Assembly: GCA_002428415.1 (NCBI GenBank)
Contig: DIWI01000013.1
Coordinates: 1 to 14,590 of the forward strand
DNA length: 14,590 bases
Reading direction: 5' to 3'
Origin: Clostridiaceae bacterium UBA6110
Lineage (GTDB): Bacteria; Bacillota; Clostridia; Clostridiales; Clostridiaceae
Shown here one piece after another: positions 7,045-13,173 of the stretch. Both the position numbers and the translations under genes were made by a program. The first letter of the stretch is position 1, and each line of letters begins with the position of its first letter. Below the pieces are notes generated by a model that saw only the letters and a list, made by a program, of their open reading frames with translations, made no database searches and had not been told where the DNA came from.

Positions 7045-7464
7045 TTGAAGAGATGGAAGCTGAATATGATCAATTCTGCGCTGCTTGTTCTTCTTATAGC
7101 TGTAGCTTATATCATGTTCAGAAACATAGTCACTCCGGAATTGAAGGCAGATGAAGTGACCTCAGTCAGGATGTCAATTAGGGCAACTGAGGATGCTGTA
7201 AAGCATGTGACTGGTGCGGATGACCTGAAAAGATTCATCAAGGTCTTCAATTCTATAGACCTAAAATACTCGCCACTTGGAGGAAATCCTGTAGAATGGG
7301 CGATGAAGGTGCAGGTAGAAGGGGAAAAGACTTTAGATATCCTTGTGCAGGATGACATGTTGAGAGTTGGGAAGTCTTGGTACAAGGCAGATAGCGGTAA
7401 AATGACAGAGCTTCTGTTCCTTTATCCGGAATTCAGTTATCCTGCGAGCATATCTCCGGAATAG
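7045..7464 (+). CDS. Small membrane-anchored protein of unknown function
   Basis: I do not recognise this protein (139 residues from the chosen start). It begins with a basic segment (KRWKLN) and one hydrophobic helix of about 20 residues (SALLVLLIAVAYIMF). It has no lipobox cysteine, so it is probably anchored by the uncleaved helix. About 110 residues then lie outside the cell, mixed in character with several short beta-like stretches (VTSVRMSI, WAMKVQVEG, LDILVQDDMLRVG, SWYKAD). I chose TTG 7045 because GGGGGGTGAT (7031-7040) matches the extended ribosome site GGAGGTGAT and then sits about 8 bases upstream. GTG 7036 and ATG 7039 lie within or right next to that site. The gene has its own -10 box and a strong terminator. 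A small surface or sensory role is possible but unsupported. Confidence 0.8.
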   Translation: MKRWKLNMINSALLVLLIAVAYIMFRNIVTPELKADEVTSVRMSIRATEDAVKHVTGADDLKRFIKVFNSIDLKYSPLGGNPVEWAMKVQVEGEKTLDILVQDDMLRVGKSWYKADSGKMTELLFLYPEFSYPASISPE

Positions 7465-7478
7465 TTACATAATGTGTG

Positions 7479-7502
7479 AAGAGACCTAAGGGTCTCTTTT
7501 TT
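7479..7502 (+). terminator. Intrinsic terminator after the small membrane-anchored protein
   Basis: A perfect 8-bp stem AAGAGACC/GGTCTCTT with a four-base loop runs straight into a T-tract, 14 bases after the stop codon. Confidence 0.9.
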
Positions 7503-7533
7503 GTTAAGTTATTTTTTTGTCAAGTTAATTTTG

Positions 7534-7542
7534 TGTTATAAT
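7534..7542 (+). promoter_or_regulatory. Extended -10 promoter for the MATE exporter gene
   Basis: TGTTATAAT is an extended -10 element (TGn plus a perfect TATAAT). TTGTCA (7517-7522) is a fair -35 box but lies only 14 bp away, so promoter activity would rest mainly on the extended -10. Transcription would start about 30 bases before the exporter's ATG. Confidence 0.6.
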
Positions 7543-7578
7543 TTTCTGTATGTGATAAGAAAGTGATGGTTAGTAGAG

Positions 7579-8982
7579 ATGGAAGAGACCAATAAAAAGA
7601 GAAGTGGAAAACTGAATATATACGCGTATATCAAGAATCCTGTGAAGGCGGATATCATAAGGCTTTCGTGGCCCATAGTGCTTGAGCTCATAATGGGCAC
7701 TCTCTTCGGCATGGTCGACATGATAATGCTGGGAAGGCTTGCTAACCTTGGAGAAGCGGCAGCATCAGTGGCTGCAGTGGGAATAACCAACCAGCCGATG
7801 TTCGTAGGGCTTTCGCTTGTCCAGGCCCTTAATGTAGGCGGAACTGCCATGATAGCGAGGTATCTTGGCTCGGGCAAGAAGGACAGGATAGAGAGTACGC
7901 TGAAGCACACTATTATACTGAACCTTCTGGGTCTTGGAATCCCGCTGGGAGTATTGGGAATTGTTTTTTCAAACAAGATAATGCAGTTCATGGGTGCAGG
8001 CCAGGACGTAATAGGCATAGGCAACGTATATTTTAAGATAATAATGGTCGGCTTCATATTCCAGTCCTTCAACATGTCTATTACGGCGGCTCTCCGCGGG
8101 GTTGGACAGACGAAGGTTCCCATGAAGATAAACATACTGGTCAACTTTATGAATGTAGTAGGAAACGCAATACTGATTTACGGACTTTTAGGTGCTCCAA
8201 GACTTGGAATCACCGGAGCCGGAATATCCACAGCTCTTTCCAATGTGGTTGCAAGCATGCTGCTGCTTGCCTTTGTTCTGAAGGGCGACAGTGTAGTAAG
8301 ACTTAGCTTCAGGAGCAAGTTCAAATTCAACAGGGACATCATGACTAACCTTGTTAAGATAGGGGTGCCGGCTTCCCTAGAATCCCTTGCCTTAAGAGTT
8401 GCAATACTTATATTCGTCAGGATAGTGGCAGGTCTTGGAACTGTCGTCTATGCGGCCCATCAGATAGCTTTGAGCATCCTCGGCCTGTCCTTCCAGCCGG
8501 GACAGGGGTTTGGCATAGCAGCATCGTCACTTGTCGGCAGGTCACTGGGTGCCGGAAATCCGAAGAAGGCCGAGGAGTATGCGAAGGAGACCAGGAGGAT
8601 GGGCTCAGTGGTCGCGACTGTAATAGCCCTCTTGTTCTTTTTCTTTGGAACGGATATCGTATCCCTGTACTCCACTGACCCTGAGATAATAAGGAATGCT
8701 TCAGGGGCGCTCAAGATAATCGCCCTGGTCCAGCCATTCCAGGTATCCCAGCTCATACTTGCTGGAGCTCTCAGAGGAGCCGGTGATACGTTCTGGCCGC
8801 TTATCGCGACATTCATAGGAGCACTCCCGTTCAGGCTGATCATAGCCTATGTTCTTGTCAACAATTTCGGAATGGGACTTACGGGAGCATGGGCAGCCGT
8901 CCTTGTGGACCAGCTGGTGAGATGGTTCTTCGTCTTGATGAGATTTAAGACCGGAAAATGGAAATACATAAAGATAAGATAG
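7579..8982 (+). CDS. MATE-family multidrug/metabolite efflux transporter
   Basis: This 467-residue polytopic membrane protein has the two MatE repeats of the family, with about 12 membrane helices in all. Recognisable stretches are PIVLELIMGTLFGMVDMIMLGRL near the N-terminus, ALNVGGTAMIARYLGSG in the first repeat, and ALRGVGQTKVPM and GALRGAGDTFWPL at equivalent places in repeats one and two. MATE proteins export cationic drugs or metabolites, driven by Na+ or H+; the substrate cannot be read here. Length is normal for the NorM/DinF-like group. The ribosome site is weak (AGTAGAG just before the ATG). It is a single-gene unit bounded by an extended -10 promoter and a shared terminator. Nothing links it to the neighbouring genes. 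Confidence 0.93.
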   Translation: MEETNKKRSGKLNIYAYIKNPVKADIIRLSWPIVLELIMGTLFGMVDMIMLGRLANLGEAAASVAAVGITNQPMFVGLSLVQALNVGGTAMIARYLGSGKKDRIESTLKHTIILNLLGLGIPLGVLGIVFSNKIMQFMGAGQDVIGIGNVYFKIIMVGFIFQSFNMSITAALRGVGQTKVPMKINILVNFMNVVGNAILIYGLLGAPRLGITGAGISTALSNVVASMLLLAFVLKGDSVVRLSFRSKFKFNRDIMTNLVKIGVPASLESLALRVAILIFVRIVAGLGTVVYAAHQIALSILGLSFQPGQGFGIAASSLVGRSLGAGNPKKAEEYAKETRRMGSVVATVIALLFFFFGTDIVSLYSTDPEIIRNASGALKIIALVQPFQVSQLILAGALRGAGDTFWPLIATFIGALPFRLIIAYVLVNNFGMGLTGAWAAVLVDQLVRWFFVLMRFKTGKWKYIKIR

Positions 8983-9026
8983 AAAGAGGACGCAACCGAT
9001 GAGAAATCATAGGTTGCGTCCTCTTT
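8983..9026. terminator. Bidirectional terminator between convergent genes
   Basis: A perfect 15-bp stem (8983-8997 with 9012-9026, AAAGAGGACGCAACC on the left arm) starts directly after the exporter's stop and ends 3 bases from the stop of the minus-strand peptidase gene. AAAGAGG on one side and CCTCTTT on the other give each strand a terminal T-rich run. The loop can form a further 3-bp ATG/CAT pairing. Confidence 0.88.
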
Positions 9027-9029
9027 GCC

Positions 9030-10004
9030 CTAGAAAATATCAAGTCCATGCTTCAGCTTGCCTGAATCGATTTGAGAATAGGTGAGAATGTCATCACCAA
9101 GATTCTCTGCCTTCCTTACAGCTTCGACTATGGCCTTCTCCACTGCCTTAGCTGCAAGGGTTCCAAGGAAGCTGAGGTCGCTTTCCTCGCTGCCATTTGC
9201 CATGACGAAAAGGGTGTCTCCGTCAACCATTGTATGGACAGGCCTGATTGCTCTGGCGAAGCCGTCATGTCCCATGGTGGCAAGCTTGTTCGCCTGTGCC
9301 TTGGTAAGCTTCGCATTGGTCAGGATGCATCCTATTGTCGTGTTTCCCCGGAACCTTGCCTCCATGCCCTTTATCATCAGGTCTTCGGTGGATACCGGGA
9401 TTCCGGCGATCCTCGGTCCTGCCAGCAGGCTTCCGCCATCGTATACGCTGCCGAAGGCATTTACCGCTACTATTGCCCCGACCCTGACACCTCCAACCTC
9501 ATAGGCTGCTGAGCCTATGCCGCTCTTCATGACGTTATGAGGTCCCATGATCTTCCCAACTGTGGCACCAGTTCCGGCACCTCTTGAGCCGTCCTCGTAG
9601 TTGCCTGGGTATGCATTCCTGCATGCCTCGTAACCCATCTGAAGATCAGGCCTCACTTTGGCTGACCTGTACGCAAGGTCGAAAAGCACTGCAGATGCCA
9701 CTATTGGTACCTTAGCAACACCTGTGTCGAAGCCGATGCCCTTTTCATCCAGAAATCTCATTACTCCTGAGGAGGCATCCAGTCCGAAGGCACTTCCTCC
9801 TGAGAGCACTACACTGTGGATCCTCTCCACCATTTCACGTGAATCTATAAGGTCTGTCTCCCTGGTTCCCGGTGCGCCGCCTCTCACATCCACACCGGGA
9901 ACAGCACCATCCTCGCATATGATGACAGTCACACCTGTTCCTGCATCCTTGTCCTCGGCATTTCCTATCAAAAAGCCCAATTCCCTTATGTCTATTTCTT
10001 TCAA
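9030..10004 (-). CDS. P1/DmpA-family (S58) peptidase, L-aminopeptidase/D-esterase-like
   Basis: This 324-residue self-processing N-terminal-nucleophile-type hydrolase belongs to the DmpA/BapA family. Visible family segments are GFLIGNAED near the start, VVLSGGSAFGLDASSGVMR (66-84), RGAGTGATVGK (141-151), ARFRGNTTIGCILTNAKL (216-233) and the C-terminal GDTLFVMANG (262-271). By analogy with DmpA, cleavage would occur before Thr222 in the Asn221-Thr222-Thr223 segment, leaving that residue as the nucleophile; the exact residue is inferred. Such enzymes remove N-terminal or beta-amino residues from peptides and amides. I chose TTG at 10004 because CGGAGGTGG lies 7-10 bases upstream and the protein then starts MKEIDI. 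ATG 10052 lies upstream of the only good -10 box, so it could not be in that transcript. It is a single gene, convergent with the exporter and divergent from lysA. Confidence 0.88.
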   Translation of the reverse strand: MKEIDIRELGFLIGNAEDKDAGTGVTVIICEDGAVPGVDVRGGAPGTRETDLIDSREMVERIHSVVLSGGSAFGLDASSGVMRFLDEKGIGFDTGVAKVPIVASAVLFDLAYRSAKVRPDLQMGYEACRNAYPGNYEDGSRGAGTGATVGKIMGPHNVMKSGIGSAAYEVGGVRVGAIVAVNAFGSVYDGGSLLAGPRIAGIPVSTEDLMIKGMEARFRGNTTIGCILTNAKLTKAQANKLATMGHDGFARAIRPVHTMVDGDTLFVMANGSEESDLSFLGTLAAKAVEKAIVEAVRKAENLGDDILTYSQIDSGKLKHGLDIF

Positions 10005-10040
10005 TCTATTTCCACCTCCGAAAGCTCTCTCAATACCTAA

Positions 10041-10046
10041 ATTATA
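10041..10046 (-). promoter_or_regulatory. -10 box of the minus-strand peptidase gene
   Basis: ATTATA on the plus strand reads TATAAT on the minus strand, 36 bases before the TTG start at 10004. No good -35 hexamer lies 16-18 bp upstream, so the promoter may be weak or activator-dependent. Confidence 0.45.
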
Positions 10047-10145
10047 TATCACAACTCCGCTGATTTCTCATGGCAGTCTAAAATATTGAATAATTCACCA
10101 TATATGCATATTTACTGATTTTTTTCTTGAAAATATCCAATATGC

Positions 10146-10174
10146 TTTTCATGAGGAAAAAATCATGATAAAAT
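10146..10174 (+). promoter_or_regulatory. Promoter of lysA
   Basis: TTTTCA (10146-10151), a 17-bp spacer and TAAAAT (10169-10174), with TG one base before the -10 (extended -10), form a fair vegetative promoter. It gives a leader of about 65 bases that contains a hairpin. Confidence 0.5.
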
Positions 10175-10199
10175 CAAATACATTAAGTTTCAACGGGAA

Positions 10200-10218
10200 A
10201 AAGGGCTTTGAGCCCTTT
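10200..10218 (+). promoter_or_regulatory. Leader hairpin before the lysA ribosome site
   Basis: AAAGGGCT/AGCCCTTT form a perfect 8-bp stem with a TTG loop, 18 bases before the GGAGG ribosome site. No T-run follows, so it is not a normal terminator. Part of its right arm (GCCC) could pair instead with GGGC at 10222-10225. The leader is too short, and lacks the conserved elements, for a lysine riboswitch. It may stabilise the message or modulate ribosome access. Confidence 0.45.
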
Positions 10219-10247
10219 AGTCGGGCATCAGGGCCAGGAGGTAAGTT

Positions 10248-11495
10248 ATGGCATATTATTCACAGACAACAGATTTTTATAAGGGGAATGACCCTAAGGA
10301 GCTTCTTATAAAATTCGGAAGCCCCCTTTACGTATACAGCGAGGAGATTCTGAGGCAGAAGGCAAGGGACATGAAGAACCTTGCAGAGCTTCCTAATTTT
10401 CAGTCCAACTATTCAGTCAAGGCGAATTCGAATGTGAGCCTTCTTAAGATTATCCATGAAGAGGGCCTCTATGCTGACGCGATGTCACCGGGAGAGATAC
10501 TTGCTCTTGAGGCTGCGGGCTTCGAGCATGAGAAGATATTCTACGTAGCGAACAATGTTAGCTCTGAAGAGATGAAGTTTGCTCTGGACAGGGGCATCAT
10601 AGTCAGTGTTGATTCACTGGATCAGCTTGACCAGTTCGGCAGGATAGCTGATGGCCTTGAGGTCGCAATCAGGTTCAATCCGGGAGTTGGAGCGGGACAC
10701 AGCGAAAAGGTCGTAACCGGTGGAAAGAAGACGAAGTTCGGAGTTTCCATGGATGACATAGACAAGGTCAAGGAAATACTGATGAGGAATAAAACCACGC
10801 TTATTGGAATCAATCAGCACATAGGCTCGCTCTATATGGAGAAGGATCCTTTCCTTGCTGCAGTTAAGAATCTCCTTGAGATCGCAAAGAGCTTCAAAGG
10901 ACTTAAGATAATTGACTTCGGCGGCGGGTTCGGTATTCCATACAAGAAGCAGACCGGACAGGAACCGCTGGACATAGCATCCCTGAAGGCTGAGTTTACT
11001 GAGGTGCTGAAGGTATGGATGGCAGAGACAGGAGAGACACCGCTGTTCAAGATTGAGCCGGGCAGGTATGTGGTGGCGGAGTCATCAATACTTCTTGGAA
11101 CAGTCCATGCTGTAAAGGACAATGCAGGCACCACCTATGTGGGAACTGACCTTGGCTTCAATGTCCTTGCAAGGCCCATGATGTATGACAGCCATCATGA
11201 CATAGAGGTATATCCAAATGACGGAAGGGCTTTAGGTCAGGAATTCGAGCAGACTGTGGTCGGAAACATCTGTGAATCCGGAGACATCATGGCTAAGGGA
11301 AGACTTCTTCCTGAAATCAAGACAGGAGACACCCTTGGAGTAATGGACGCAGGAGCTTACGGTTTCTCAATGAGCTCCAACTACAACAACAGGCTGAAGC
11401 CTGCCGAGGTGCTGATCAAGGCGGACGGGTCTGTGAAACTCATAAGAAAGATGGATAATTATGAGAGTTTGCTTATAAATATGTTAAATTTGTAA
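10248..11495 (+). CDS. lysA: Diaminopimelate decarboxylase
   Basis: This PLP-dependent fold-type III decarboxylase converts meso-diaminopimelate to L-lysine, the last step of lysine synthesis, in the cytoplasm. At 415 residues it has normal length. PLP binds Lys58 in YSVKANS. Other motifs are HIGS (191-194), the phosphate-binding GGGFG (225-229), EPGR (270-273), catalytic Cys342 in GNICESGDI and GAYGFSMSSNYN (369-380), all typical of LysA. Related arginine, ornithine and carboxynorspermidine decarboxylases share the fold but not this full set. GGAGG (10237-10241) lies 6 bases before the ATG. The gene stands alone between its own promoter and terminator. No other lysine genes are nearby. Confidence 0.9.
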   Translation: MAYYSQTTDFYKGNDPKELLIKFGSPLYVYSEEILRQKARDMKNLAELPNFQSNYSVKANSNVSLLKIIHEEGLYADAMSPGEILALEAAGFEHEKIFYVANNVSSEEMKFALDRGIIVSVDSLDQLDQFGRIADGLEVAIRFNPGVGAGHSEKVVTGGKKTKFGVSMDDIDKVKEILMRNKTTLIGINQHIGSLYMEKDPFLAAVKNLLEIAKSFKGLKIIDFGGGFGIPYKKQTGQEPLDIASLKAEFTEVLKVWMAETGETPLFKIEPGRYVVAESSILLGTVHAVKDNAGTTYVGTDLGFNVLARPMMYDSHHDIEVYPNDGRALGQEFEQTVVGNICESGDIMAKGRLLPEIKTGDTLGVMDAGAYGFSMSSNYNNRLKPAEVLIKADGSVKLIRKMDNYESLLINMLNL

Positions 11496-11515
11496 AAATA
11501 TCGTATGAATATATT

Positions 11516-11547
11516 GCTGCAGGAAATTTCATTTCCTGCAGCTTTTT
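11516..11547 (+). terminator. Strong intrinsic terminator after lysA
   Basis: A perfect 12-bp stem GCTGCAGGAAAT/ATTTCCTGCAGC with a TTC loop is followed by TTTTTCTTT. It lies 20 bases after the lysA stop. Confidence 0.95.
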
Positions 11548-11613
11548 CTTTGTTTTTCCATAAATACGATTACATTATGAAGGATGCCATTTTGAAATAT
11601 TCAAAAACGTATT

Positions 11614-11632
11614 AATTGGATCCTAATGGACT
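11614..11632 (+). repeat. 19-bp operator-like repeat, copy 1
   Basis: AATTGGATCCTAATGGACT contains two tandem half-sites (AATTGGATC and TAATGGACT, 10 bp apart). It matches the copy at 11668-11686 at 17 of 19 positions. It lies upstream of the GntR-regulator promoter. Confidence 0.7.
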
Positions 11633-11667
11633 CATAAAATTCACAGAATATGAGGTAAAATTTATGA

Positions 11668-11686
11668 AATTGGACTCTAATGGACT
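11668..11686 (+). repeat. 19-bp operator-like repeat, copy 2
   Basis: AATTGGACTCTAATGGACT is the better copy: its two half-sites AATTGGACT and TAATGGACT differ at two or three positions and start 10 bp apart. It begins 54 bp after copy 1, about five helical turns, and ends 10 bases before the -35 box. An inverted half-site GTCCAAT follows at 11708-11714. Confidence 0.7.
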
Positions 11687-11696
11687 AAAAAAATCC

Positions 11697-11724
11697 TTGC
11701 ATCATGCGTCCAATGTGGTACTAT
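11697..11724 (+). promoter_or_regulatory. Promoter of the GntR-glmSL operon
   Basis: TTGCAT (11697-11702), a 16-bp spacer and TACTAT (11719-11724), with TG one base before the -10, make an extended -10 promoter. The inverted half-site GTCCAAT (11708-11714) lies inside the spacer, where a bound regulator would hinder polymerase. Confidence 0.55.
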
Positions 11725-11759
11725 TAGGGTGACAAGAGATAAAGGAACAGGTGACTGAT

Positions 11760-12722
11760 TTGGACATTACCCTGAACAAGAACAATGGCAAACCGCTTTA
11801 TAAGCAGCTATATGACCAGGTTTCCGAACTCATCAGAAAGAGGGAGCTTGAAGCAGGCTACAGGATGCCGGCTGAAAGGGACCTTTCATTGGAGCTTGGA
11901 GTAAGCAGGAATACCGTCAGTTCAGCATACAGGGAGCTGGAGGCATCAGGACTGCTGACATCGAGGCAGGGCAAAGGCACCTTCGTATCTGATGATGCGG
12001 CAGGGTATGGCAGGGACAGATATCTGAACCTCCACAGGCTTCTGGACCAGTCTATAGATGAGGCGGCTGCTCTGGGAGTAGATGACAAGAGTCTTTCAGT
12101 GATGCTTGATGACAGGATAAAGGCAAGGGCAAATGGATTGTCAGGTGCAAGGTCCGTGTTCCTCGAGTGCAACATTGAGCAGGCAAAGTTCTTTGCAAGG
12201 GAGCTCACTGAGCTTACCCGGATCCCATGCCAGCCACTGACGATCTCAGACCTTGAAACCATGGATGACGACACTGCAAGAAAGCTAAGGGAAGCAAGCG
12301 TAGTCATTGCGACCTTCAATCATGTCAGGGAAGTTGTCGACCTGGTCGGCAGCTTTGGGAAGGAAGTCCTGGGAATCGCTATAAATCCAGACCTGGAGAC
12401 CATAGTGAGGATCGCGAGATATCCTGACAGCAAGAGATTCGGATTCCTGTGCATATCGGACCAGTTCATGCAGAAGACCAGGCAGGCCCTTGAATCTGCA
12501 GGGCTCGGATACCTCAGCATTGAGTTTTCCAACACCAAAGATGAGGATGAGGTCAAAAGACTTGTTGAAGATAGCGAGGTCCTCATAGTATCTCCGGGAA
12601 GGGTTAAGGATATAGAAAAATACAACATCGATGACAAGGAAATCATAGAATTCCAATACAACCTTGATGAGGGCTCGGTAAAGGCCCTGAAGAGCAAACT
12701 GATAGAACAGAGCCTGATGTAG
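11760..12722 (+). CDS. GntR-family regulator with an unusual C-terminal sensor domain
   Basis: The N-terminal GntR winged helix-turn-helix (about residues 12-77: PLYKQLYDQVSELI, MPAERDLSLELGVSRNTVSSAYRELEASG, RQGKGTFV) is unmistakable and of the YtrA/MocR style. The remaining 240 residues are not the long aminotransferase domain of MocR proteins, nor an obvious FadR-type or UTRA domain. They look alpha/beta, with Rossmann-like strand-helix units (ASVVIATFNHV, RFGFLCISDQFMQKTRQALESAGL, SEVLIVSPGRV). I cannot name that domain; it may bind an amino acid or related metabolite. TTG 11760 is chosen because AGGTGA (11749-11754) fits the extended ribosome site. GTG 11751 is only 4 bases after AAAGGA but remains possible. 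It is the first gene of the glmS-glmL operon, 18 bases upstream of glmS, and so probably controls glutamate mutase synthesis. Confidence 0.85.
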   Translation: MDITLNKNNGKPLYKQLYDQVSELIRKRELEAGYRMPAERDLSLELGVSRNTVSSAYRELEASGLLTSRQGKGTFVSDDAAGYGRDRYLNLHRLLDQSIDEAAALGVDDKSLSVMLDDRIKARANGLSGARSVFLECNIEQAKFFARELTELTRIPCQPLTISDLETMDDDTARKLREASVVIATFNHVREVVDLVGSFGKEVLGIAINPDLETIVRIARYPDSKRFGFLCISDQFMQKTRQALESAGLGYLSIEFSNTKDEDEVKRLVEDSEVLIVSPGRVKDIEKYNIDDKEIIEFQYNLDEGSVKALKSKLIEQSLM

Positions 12723-12740
12723 GCAGAAGGAGCGATTAAG

Positions 12741-13172
12741 ATGGAAAAGAAGACGATAGTACTGGGAGTTATAGGCTCTGACTGTCATGCAGTTGGCAAC
12801 AAGATACTTGATTATTCACTGACAGAGGCAGGCTTCAATGTTGTTAACATTGGTGTGCTTTCACCGCAGGAGGATTTCATCAACGCAGCAATTGAGACAA
12901 ATGCCCAGGTGATAATGGTCAGTTCGCTGTATGGCCATGGGGAGATCGACTGCAGAGGAATGAGGGAAAAATGCGACGAGGCAGGTCTTAAGGACATACT
13001 GCTCTACGTAGGTGGAAACATTGTAGTTGGAAAGCAGGACTTCAGCGAGGTAAAGGCAAGATTTGAAAGCATGGGCTTCGACAGGGTCTATCCACCTGGA
13101 ACAACCGTTGACACGGCAATCCACGACCTCAGGGAGGACCTGGGAGCTCAAGAAGAAGCGTTAGGGGCATAG
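12741..13172 (+). CDS. glmS: Glutamate mutase (methylaspartate mutase) S subunit, B12-binding
   Basis: This is the small cobalamin-binding component of adenosylcobalamin-dependent glutamate mutase, which interconverts L-glutamate and (2S,3S)-3-methylaspartate, the first step of the methylaspartate route of glutamate fermentation. It has 143 residues (family about 137). The base-off/His-on motif DxHxxG is Asp14-Cys-His16-Ala-Val-Gly19, the SxL motif is Ser61-Ser-Leu63 and the GG motif is Gly91-Gly92, the same numbering as I recall for the Clostridium tetanomorphum protein. AAGGAG lies 8 bases before the ATG. It lies 1 base upstream of glmL, so the two are translationally coupled. The C-terminus carries a short extra acidic/alanine tail. 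A methyltransferase corrinoid protein is excluded by size and by this partner set. Confidence 0.93.
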   Translation: MEKKTIVLGVIGSDCHAVGNKILDYSLTEAGFNVVNIGVLSPQEDFINAAIETNAQVIMVSSLYGHGEIDCRGMREKCDEAGLKDILLYVGGNIVVGKQDFSEVKARFESMGFDRVYPPGTTVDTAIHDLREDLGAQEEALGA

Positions 13173-13173
13173 C

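Noticed and set aside
9072..9512. Plus-strand open frames opposite the peptidase gene
   Set aside because: They are mirror frames of a clearly recognised minus-strand family member, with no family likeness of their own.
10005..10052. ATG at 10052 as start of the minus-strand peptidase
   Set aside because: It lies upstream of the best -10 box, and the extra residues (MIYNLGIERAFGGGNR) look like translated leader. CGGAGGTGG fits the TTG at 10004.
10175..10247. Lysine riboswitch upstream of lysA
   Set aside because: The transcript leader is only about 65 bases, far shorter than the roughly 170-base lysine aptamer, and lacks its conserved elements.
12285..12788. Minus-strand open frame across the end of the GntR gene and the start of glmS
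   Set aside because: It overlaps two well-supported genes and the translation shows no recognisable domain.
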